Assembly (NCBI GenBank): GCA_025370845.1
Contig: JAMXFF010000001.1
Location: 276,162-340,161, forward strand
DNA from: Laspinema palackyanum D2a
Lineage (GTDB): Bacteria; Cyanobacteriota; Cyanobacteriia; Cyanobacteriales; Laspinemataceae
Direction of reading: 5' to 3'
Length of the DNA: 64,000 nucleotides
Below the pieces are notes generated by a model. That model was not told the DNA's origin, did not search any database, and saw only the letters and a list, made by a program, of their open reading frames with translations. Positions 57,893 through 64,000 of this stretch are shown here, piece after piece; the stretch's first letter is position 1, and each line of letters opens with the position of its first letter. A program made the position numbers and the translations under genes.

Positions 57893-59680
57893 CTAGGGAT
57901 TTTGCAGGTATTGTAGAATACCCTGGACGATCGCCTGAGCTAATTGAGTCCGGTAAGCGGCATTGGCCAGCCGAGGGGCATCTTCTGCACCGGTGACAAA
58001 CCCGACTTCCAGTAAAACCGCAGGCATGGAGGTATGGCGCAAGACATAGAATCGCGATTGCCGCACCCGGCGATCGCGCGCGCCAGTCCCTTGCAACAGG
58101 CTATTATGAATCGTTTGAGCTAGACGCTGACCACTGGAATAATAATAAGTCTCGATGCCATTCACATCCGGGCGACTCATATCAATCGCATTGGCGTGAA
58201 TGCTAACAAAAATATCTGCATTGACCCGGTTGGCCAGTTGAACCCGAGGCGCTAAATCAATTTCCCGGTCATCCTGACGAGTCATCACAACTTGGACGCC
58301 ATTTTGTTCTAAAAGTCTTGCCACCTGGTTGGAAATGTCCATGACGATTTCCTTTTCTTGGATTCCCCCAATGCCAACAGCACCGGGGTCCCCGCCGCCA
58401 TGTCCTGCATCGATGACGACAACTCGTCTGCCATCTCGCGATCGCATTGGCGAGGGGGCGGGATAACTCATCGGTGCTGGGGCGGTGGGAATCGAGGTGC
58501 TGGAGTTCGGGCCCGCTGCCAGGTTACCCGAGCGTTGTAGGGTAAGCGAGAGCAATTGTGGACTGGGTTGGGTCAGGGGTCCAATCCTTACCCCGGCTGC
58601 GGGTTGGACCAGAATTGCCACGGTTTGGGGGTCTTCTTGCTGCAACTTCACCCATAAAAAAGCACCGCGATTCGTAGACTGAGGAGCTTGGACCCCATTG
58701 CCTAACTGGGCTGAGGGAATGACGATGCGATAGGCCCCTGAAGCCCGGTCCCATTCGCTGGTGTAGGTGAACGGTTGATTGGATTTGATTAAAATTTGGG
58801 ACCCATCTTGTTGTAGTTCGATGCCTTCAATGGTGACTTGGCGATCGCTACTGGGAGTCTGGGCCATTGCCACAGACCCAGACCCGACCCGGGAACCTTG
58901 AGGACCGGGCAGAACCACCACCCCACCCAAGCTGCTCGGAGTGACCTGCCAATTGGAGTTAGTATCCGATAAGACGAAGGTGACGCGCACTCCGGGAGTT
59001 GACCCGTCCAGGGGTCGGACACTCATGCGAGCAACCCCGTGGCGATCAAGCATTTGGTCTCGGGACCCCATGTTGGGGGAGATGGTGGCCCCGGGGATAT
59101 CTACATATAAGGAGCGATCGCTATTCCGCTCCATTTTGACTTGCGGCTGTCCCCCTCGGGTCCGGATAAAAAATCCATCCGGCGTCACCTGAACATTTTC
59201 GATTTGAACTCCGCTACCCGATTGAGCCGGTGGTGCCGCCGCCGCCGGTGCAGTCGATGCCGCCCCAACCCGTTGAGGTGTGGGTAAGTCCACGGTCCAT
59301 TCCGTGGGAGTGATTCCCCGGAATTGCACCTGTTGCGGATCTAGGGTATAACCCGGGCTTAATTCAATGACTAATCGGGTGATGTTTGCCTCAAATTGTC
59401 CCACCCGAATGGACTGAAATCCTGGACTGCCAAGGGGCTGAGTGACCGTGGAGCGATCGAGGGTAGTCCCGGGCAAATCAATCACCAAGCGTGTGGGATT
59501 GGCGATTAATTGCGCTGTGGGTTGAACCCCCCCGGCAGTGGTAAAATGCAGTCGGTTTTGAGCTGTATCAAAACGCCAATATTCCAGTCTAGCCGCTTGC
59601 GCGGGAGCGGATAATAGTAACACGGCAGTTGCCGTTGGGAGTAGCCAAGAAAATATTTGCGGTTTCACCCAATTTCTCAT
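57893..59680 (-). CDS. amiC: N-acetylmuramoyl-L-alanine amidase with AMIN domains
   Basis: Exported zinc amidase that cleaves septal peptidoglycan; in filamentous cyanobacteria AmiC drills the nanopore array for cell-cell communication. A signal peptide (residues 1 to about 29, ending AQA) is followed by three AMIN-like beta domains (about 30-130, 155-265 and 275-375), a short linker and an Amidase_3 domain (about 415-590) with DAGHGGGDPG, the metal Glu in QEKE, SIHANA and the catalytic Glu in LLEVGF. I chose the ATG at 59680 because it starts directly at the signal peptide; upstream residues to 59758 are not protein-like. murI follows. Confidence 0.92.
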   Translation of the reverse strand: MRNWVKPQIFSWLLPTATAVLLLSAPAQAARLEYWRFDTAQNRLHFTTAGGVQPTAQLIANPTRLVIDLPGTTLDRSTVTQPLGSPGFQSIRVGQFEANITRLVIELSPGYTLDPQQVQFRGITPTEWTVDLPTPQRVGAASTAPAAAAPPAQSGSGVQIENVQVTPDGFFIRTRGGQPQVKMERNSDRSLYVDIPGATISPNMGSRDQMLDRHGVARMSVRPLDGSTPGVRVTFVLSDTNSNWQVTPSSLGGVVVLPGPQGSRVGSGSVAMAQTPSSDRQVTIEGIELQQDGSQILIKSNQPFTYTSEWDRASGAYRIVIPSAQLGNGVQAPQSTNRGAFLWVKLQQEDPQTVAILVQPAAGVRIGPLTQPSPQLLSLTLQRSGNLAAGPNSSTSIPTAPAPMSYPAPSPMRSRDGRRVVVIDAGHGGGDPGAVGIGGIQEKEIVMDISNQVARLLEQNGVQVVMTRQDDREIDLAPRVQLANRVNADIFVSIHANAIDMSRPDVNGIETYYYSSGQRLAQTIHNSLLQGTGARDRRVRQSRFYVLRHTSMPAVLLEVGFVTGAEDAPRLANAAYRTQLAQAIVQGILQYLQNP

Positions 59681-60723
59681 AATGTTGTGTTGCAGATAGT
59701 ACAGCCATAGCGGTTCACAGGGGCTTGGATGGCCCAGTCGCCATCGGCACCCTCCCAAGGGTTATAAGCCTTAGTTTATTAACATAATCTTAAGACTGGC
59801 TTGAACCATATCATGTTCTCATTGTCCAAGGTTGAAGTTTTGTCCCCATCAAGCGTAACCTACCCTTTTCTCTGATTTTTTTAAAAGACTCGCTGAAGGA
59901 CCCGTGCAGGCTCAACCGGGGCAATTGTTGAGGGAGGCTACACCCCCATATTTTTCTTCCTGAGTCAACCCGAGTGGGACAGGGCTAGAATCTCAACTAC
60001 ATCTCCTGAGTCAGTTATTATATCTAGCTGAGCGGGAGATGCAAACCATTCTCATGGGTTTTAAGAATTCCTCCTGCGAAGTAGGTCTGGATTGATTGAA
60101 GGGGTTAACTCATGGCACTTTTGGAACGCCTCCACCAAAAAGTTCAAGGGTCAAGGACTTTTAGTCGGTCACGCTTTGCACCCTGACCCGTTTTGGAACC
60201 CCTCAGAAATAGCCCACTTTTTGAGGGGGGATGTCCTACTGGGAATTGAACACCCATTCGCGATCGCGCCCTTCCCAGGTTTCCAACATTTTTCAGGGAA
60301 CTAACCTACTTCTCCGGATGCACCATTGCCTGAGTGCAAATTGCGTTCCTCCCTCGGAGCTACTCCGATAGGGACCCAGAGCGAAGATATCCCGAAAACT
60401 CGCCACTTTTGCTTAAAATAGTGATAGCAGTTCTTTGATGAATTCATTCTATTTTTTTCAAGTGTGGGAATGCTGTGGCTTTAGCTAAACGAATAGTTGA
60501 GAAGTTTAGCGGTTCAAAATAAGATCTCAGGTTTTAATTTCCCCTGTTCCATCTTTTAGATGCCCTAACCCTCGATTAGGTTCACAAAGGGGAACGTTTG
60601 CGAATGATGCAAGAGGTCTATACCCATAAAAGCAATGTTTTGGGTCTCGATCCGCTCGGGGATCTCAACTTCAGCCAAACCCCGTTTGTCTGTGCCGTTT
60701 TTAGGGTGCTGTAAAACTAATTC
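59681..60723. other. gene-free region between amiC and the next gene
   Basis: About 1.0 kb. A plus-strand frame at 60092-60304 has a TTG start, no ribosome-binding site and no sure homology, and is not called. No terminator or RNA gene recognised. Confidence 0.4.
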
Positions 60724-61110
60724 ATGCATTTCTCTTGCTCTTTTCAACCTTGCCAGATTGTCTGTCTTGAACATCACCAAACGTGCCTCTATGCAGAAGT
60801 GATTCAAATTTTGGCAACTCGTTCGATGTTATGGTTGCGACCCCTGATGTTGGCCGTGGGTCCCGTCCTGACCCGTCCACCCTTTCCGGATGAATGCCGG
60901 GAACTGTATGATCTACGCCAAGGAGCGGATTTGGTTTGGCCTCAAAGTTTATTCCGCTTGGCTTTAGATACGGAAGTGATTCCCTTATTGATGGAACTCC
61001 ACAGTTTTCCTCCTCCAGAACCCGGGTTTTCGCCGATCGCCCACGATCGCCTCCGAGCATTTGTTCAACAAGTTTGGCAAGCTCACCCTGAAGCATTTGA
61101 GGGGTGTTAG
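60724..61110 (+). CDS. conserved cyanobacterial hypothetical protein
   Basis: A 128-residue soluble protein with the pattern CQIVCLEHHQTCLYAEVIQI, RSMLWLRPLMLAVG and LRQGADLVWPQSLFR, which I recall as a recurring cyanobacterial family of unknown function. Rich in aromatic and Leu residues, no membrane helix. ATG at 60724 without a clear ribosome-binding site. It converges on dapL with a 29-base gap. Confidence 0.65.
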   Translation: MHFSCSFQPCQIVCLEHHQTCLYAEVIQILATRSMLWLRPLMLAVGPVLTRPPFPDECRELYDLRQGADLVWPQSLFRLALDTEVIPLLMELHSFPPPEPGFSPIAHDRLRAFVQQVWQAHPEAFEGC

Positions 61111-61139
61111 CAGTCGCCTCCCACTCCTCAAACCCTTGC

Positions 61140-62312
61140 TTATTGATACCGAATTCCCGCATCTTTCATGCGGTGAATTCCCTCTATTATTCTCTCTTCC
61201 GTTAGAGTTAAAGCTATTCTAAAAAACCCTTCCCCTGCCGCGCCATATCCGTTCCCGGGTGGGACAATAATTCCACACTTTTCTAATAGCAAGGTGACAA
61301 ACTCTGCCGAAGAATAGCCCGGGGGAACCGGAGTCCAGACATATAAAGTGGCTTTCGGGGGTGAAATCGGCCAGCCCAGAGATTGTAACCCTTGGATTAA
61401 GATATCTCGGCGATTTTGATATACAGAAATCACCGATTGTAGTTCTTCTTCTGTGGTGGAAAATCCGGCAATTGCTGCTCGTTGAATCGCCTTGAACACT
61501 CCCGAATCTACATTAGATTTCACCTGCCGTAATCCTTGAATTCCTTTGGCATTCCCCACAGCAAAGCCGATGCGCCATCCGGTCATGTTATAGGCTTTCG
61601 ATAAACTGTGAAATTCTAAGGTGACATCTTTGGCACCGGGGACTTCTAAGACGCTGGGGGGTTTATAGCCGTCGTAGGCCATTTCTGCATAAGCATGATC
61701 GTGACATAACAAGATGTCATGTTTGCGACAAAATGCGACTAATTTTTCAAAAAATTCTAACGAGGCGATCGCACCCGTGGGATTGCTGGGATAATTAATC
61801 CACAACAATTTGGTCTGCCGCGCCACCGCTTCGGGAATTGCCTCTAAATCCGGTAAAAATTCTCGTTCTGGTGTTAGCGGCATGGGATAGGGTTCGCCAC
61901 CGGCAAACAGAGTTGAGGAACGATAAACCGGATAACCGGGATCTGGAATTAAGGTATAGTCTCCCGGTTCGACAAAGGCTAAAAAGGTATTATGAATCGC
62001 TTCTTTTGAGCCAATTGAAGAGACAATTTCTAGGTCTGGGTCTAATCCTTTCACCCCAAACCGTTTCTCCATCCACTGTACCGCTGCTTCCCGGAACTCC
62101 TGGGTTCCCTGATAGGGGGGATAGTTATGGGTTTCTGGATCCTCGATCGCCTCATGCATAGCCTGAAGAATATGTGCAGGAGTCGGTTTGTCCGGATCGC
62201 CGACTCCCATATTAATGATGTCAATCCCTTTGGCGATGAGTTCGTTGCGCTTGCGGTCAATCTCCGCAAATAGATAGGGAGGAATTTTCTCTAAACGTTT
62301 GGCAAACTGCAT
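61140..62312 (-). CDS. dapL: LL-diaminopimelate aminotransferase
   Basis: PLP enzyme that makes LL-diaminopimelate directly from tetrahydrodipicolinate in lysine and peptidoglycan synthesis. Fold type I aminotransferase signatures: INMGVGDPDKPTP, YPPYQGTQEFREA, the NYPSNPTGA motif and the PLP lysine in SLSKAYNMTGWR near residue 235. The 390 residues and the start MQFAKRLEKIPPYLFAEID fit the DapL group; a general class I aspartate aminotransferase cannot be fully excluded. ATG start, no strong ribosome-binding site. Confidence 0.83.
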   Translation of the reverse strand: MQFAKRLEKIPPYLFAEIDRKRNELIAKGIDIINMGVGDPDKPTPAHILQAMHEAIEDPETHNYPPYQGTQEFREAAVQWMEKRFGVKGLDPDLEIVSSIGSKEAIHNTFLAFVEPGDYTLIPDPGYPVYRSSTLFAGGEPYPMPLTPEREFLPDLEAIPEAVARQTKLLWINYPSNPTGAIASLEFFEKLVAFCRKHDILLCHDHAYAEMAYDGYKPPSVLEVPGAKDVTLEFHSLSKAYNMTGWRIGFAVGNAKGIQGLRQVKSNVDSGVFKAIQRAAIAGFSTTEEELQSVISVYQNRRDILIQGLQSLGWPISPPKATLYVWTPVPPGYSSAEFVTLLLEKCGIIVPPGNGYGAAGEGFFRIALTLTEERIIEGIHRMKDAGIRYQ

Positions 62313-62539
62313 GACGACGTGACAACCCGATCCAGGTCAGCATAAAACAACCTGAAGACAGTTTACCGCACTTTTTGATTCCCTCAAGTTTCTTTTTCAC
62401 CGGGGGAAACCAGTCCCGTCAGACTGGGACCTGAGCAGTCGGTTGGCGGGTCCAATGCACCCTGATTCAGGGGTTGCAACCGATTGATGGCTGTTTTTGA
62501 GTTAGGGGTTGGAGTTTGGCGGCGATCGCGTTGGATGTT

Positions 62540-62761
62540 TTAGCGACTTGCCACTAATTGAATCCGACCTGCATCCATTTCCGCCATTAATAATTCCAGG
62601 GCTTCATAATCTACATCATCAATATAACCAAGGCGGCTTAACTCAGAGTTGATACCATTTTCGATATCTGGAGTTAACTGCTTGATATAGAGCGCTTTCT
62701 CTACCAGTTGACGAATCACTGCGGTACCTCGCATGGGGTCGATCGGGAGAACTCGATACAT
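62540..62761 (-). CDS. small conserved cyanobacterial protein (73 aa)
   Basis: A 73-residue soluble helical protein (MYRVLPIDPMRGTAVIRQLV onward) with an acidic C-terminal half (DDVDYEALELLMAEMDAGRI). I recall similar short proteins in filamentous cyanobacteria, but no function. It lies upstream of dapL on the same strand with a 227-base gap. Confidence 0.65.
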   Translation of the reverse strand: MYRVLPIDPMRGTAVIRQLVEKALYIKQLTPDIENGINSELSRLGYIDDVDYEALELLMAEMDAGRIQLVASR

Positions 62762-63084
62762 CTGTCATTGTCCGCTTAATCTTGACCGGATCGAGTGATA
62801 AGATGCGGCCTTTGTTAGTGATTTCGATCGCATTAAAAGTGGACAGTCTATGATATCCATATCCAGCATCCAATTTTCCGGGACTCGTGGAAATTACTGA
62901 GGCAATTGAGTATAATTTAATACATTTTAGAGATTCTTAATGAAAACTTTATAAAACCTGGATTAAATAAAAAGATTCAACGAAACCACTCCCCTTCTAT
63001 AGGAGATTTTCCAGAACCTAGACTACAGTATAAAAACAAGATGTTAAATTTACTAAAAAATAGGCTTAAGTCGAGGTTAAACAA
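62762..63084. other. divergent promoter region, AT-rich
   Basis: About 320 bases, AT-rich from 62900, between divergent genes. No hairpin or frame of note; it probably holds both promoters. Confidence 0.45.
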
Positions 63085-63420
63085 ATGCTTACTAATGTTG
63101 CCAGTCCCGAAATTAGCTTGGTTCGGTTACAGGGTGAATTCAATGCCTCTAATGCGGCTGCACTTCAAACTCAACTGACCAGCGTCGTCCAATCCTCGAT
63201 CCCTTCTACGGTTCTGGTTGATATGGAAAATGTGAATTTTCTGGATAGTGCGGGTCTGATGGCGTTAGTTTCAGCGATGAGTCTGGCTCACCGGCTCAAC
63301 CGCCGCTTTAGTTTATGTGGTGTCTCTCCCTCGATTCGGATTATTTTTGAAATTACTCAACTTGATCGGGTATTTGAGCTATTTGAAACTCGGGCGGAAT
63401 TTGAAGCCGTTCTGAATTAG
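63085..63420 (+). CDS. STAS-domain anti-sigma factor antagonist-like protein
   Basis: A 111-residue single STAS domain. The phosphorylation loop DSAGL contains Ser55, as in SpoIIAA and RsbV, so partner switching with a serine kinase or phosphatase (PP2C) is plausible. No kinase or phosphatase gene is nearby; the RsbRD-type kinase at 39.7 kb is a histidine kinase and its link to this protein is speculative. GAGG eight bases before the ATG supports the start, and a terminator follows. Confidence 0.9.
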   Translation: MLTNVASPEISLVRLQGEFNASNAAALQTQLTSVVQSSIPSTVLVDMENVNFLDSAGLMALVSAMSLAHRLNRRFSLCGVSPSIRIIFEITQLDRVFELFETRAEFEAVLN

Positions 63421-63498
63421 AACCATTTCTGAACTGTTAAACGTATATTTAGCTTTGATTCGATTAACTAAAGGATGTCTAAAAGGGCTATTTCAATA

Positions 63499-63545
63499 GG
63501 GGCAAATTCCCGGAAGGTATGAGAACCTGGGGGTTTGCCCCTTTT
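63499..63545 (+). terminator. Rho-independent terminator after the STAS gene
   Basis: GGGGCAAA (63499-63506) pairs with TTTGCCCC (63534-63541), extended by CCC/GGG inside, and is followed by TTTT. It lies about 80 bases past the stop codon. Confidence 0.75.
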
Positions 63546-63566
63546 GCATGGGGAGGTAAGATTTAT

Positions 63567-63643
63567 TTGTCGTTTGTCGTTTGGATTGTTGAATACTTAC
63601 CAAGGACCAATAACCAAGGACCAAGGACCAATAACCAAGGACC
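63567..63643. repeat. short tandem repeats
   Basis: TTTGTCG is repeated at 63567-63583. From 63600 the 14-mer CCAAGGACCAATAA occurs twice with a 21-base period (63600 and 63621) and a third partial copy ends at 63643. Such short tandem repeats are typical of filamentous cyanobacteria and often vary in copy number. Confidence 0.75.
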
Positions 63644-63764
63644 CCCTTCATCCTTCCCGACAACCGTATAAAATAAAGAGGCTCGAATGGCGCATCCGTA
63701 TGGACTGGATGTGACTGGGCCCTGATGAAGGGCATCGAGAACCCTTAGAAAGTAGAGAGTTGCC

Positions 63765-64000
63765 GTGTCAGTTGCAGTAGAGAAACTCCTCACCCCAGAC
63801 ATATTACAACCCGCTCGTTATCTGGGTAATGAGTTGGGGGCGGTGCATAAACCTTGGGAAAGTGCCGCTGTGCGTTGGGTGCTCACCTATCCAGAAGTTT
63901 ATGAGGTAGGAGCCTCCAATTTAGGGCATCTAATTCTATACAACATTTTGAATGCCCAACCGCGACAGCTTTGCGATCGCTCCTATTTACCGGGTGCGGA
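63765..64000 (+). CDS. B12-binding radical SAM protein, TIGR03960 type (5' part only)
   Basis: The first 78 codons run off the end of the window. The N-terminus VSVAVEKLLTPDILQPARYL and the block ESAAVRWVLTYPEVYEVGAS with LGHLILYNILN match the start of the large TIGR03960 radical SAM family (B12-binding and radical SAM domains), whose exact reaction is not established. The start is taken as the GTG at 63765 with AGAGAG upstream. The radical SAM cysteines would lie beyond the window. Confidence 0.8.
   Translation, partial: MSVAVEKLLTPDILQPARYLGNELGAVHKPWESAAVRWVLTYPEVYEVGASNLGHLILYNILNAQPRQLCDRSYLPGA

Noticed and set aside
60092-60304. 70-codon frame containing GHALHPDP, which recalls IucA/IucC siderophore synthetases
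   Set aside because: Only a short superficial similarity, TTG start, no ribosome-binding site, and the rest does not follow the family pattern.

Overview
The window looks like chromosomal DNA of a filamentous, non-unicellular cyanobacterium (Oscillatoriales-like). The evidence is the very high density of the HIP1 octamer GCGATCGC and its derivatives, cyanobacterial short interspersed repeats, and cyanobacterium-restricted families (PATAN-type PatA/PixG regulator, KGK protein, DUF3318, Mo-nitrogenase C-domain protein, HetZ/PatU, CcsB). The presence of HetZ and PatU and of a complete Hmp motility locus argues for a filamentous gliding organism. No rRNA, tRNA or CRISPR array was recognised.

Layout. 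0.1-16.2 kb: a type IV pilus chemotaxis-like locus on the minus strand in the order hmpA (PATAN-REC), hmpB (CheY), hmpC (CheW), hmpD (MCP), hmpE (CheA-REC), with the coiled-coil gene hmpF divergent on the other side of a 2.3 kb non-coding gap. The gaps inside the locus are unusually long, and HmpD and HmpE carry giant acidic linkers; that of HmpE contains about a dozen short D/E-L-x-x-L-F motifs. 16.3-31.7 kb: housekeeping and secreted proteins: tilS, a 1594-residue M36 metalloprotease with Calx-beta and RTX repeats, a KGK protein, ccsB, a DUF3352 protein, cofH (deazaflavin), a membrane glycosyltransferase, a DUF3318 protein and a small zinc-ribbon protein. 31.7-35.4 kb: a large GAF/PAS/GGDEF/EAL protein for cyclic-di-GMP.

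36-47 kb is an accessory, defence-flavoured segment: hsdM and hsdS with no hsdR next to them, a MITE-like element, an RsbRD-type histidine kinase, a Uma2-family endonuclease, a DUF218 protein, and an 811-codon gene that reads as an in-frame fusion of a helicase N-terminus to the C-terminal part of a DUF499 ATPase, that is, the scar of a deleted anti-phage island. Three copies of an elaborate palindromic repeat family lie at 24.8-25.3, 43.4-43.6 and 46.7-47.1 kb, two of them flanking this segment.

48.5-62.8 kb: Mo-nitrogenase C-domain protein, a transglutaminase-fold membrane protein lacking its catalytic Cys and His, the patU-hetZ pair, solanesyl diphosphate synthase, glutamate racemase, an AMIN-domain N-acetylmuramoyl-L-alanine amidase, LL-diaminopimelate aminotransferase and several small conserved proteins. 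The hetZ/patU, sds, murI and amiC block resembles the alr0092-alr0101 region of Anabaena PCC 7120 (from memory). The window ends with a STAS-domain protein and the start of a TIGR03960-type B12-binding radical SAM gene.

Functionally the window joins motility control (Hmp, c-di-GMP), cell-wall remodelling and filament/cell-type control (AmiC, MurI, DapL, HetZ, PatU), and a decayed defence region littered with palindromic repeats.
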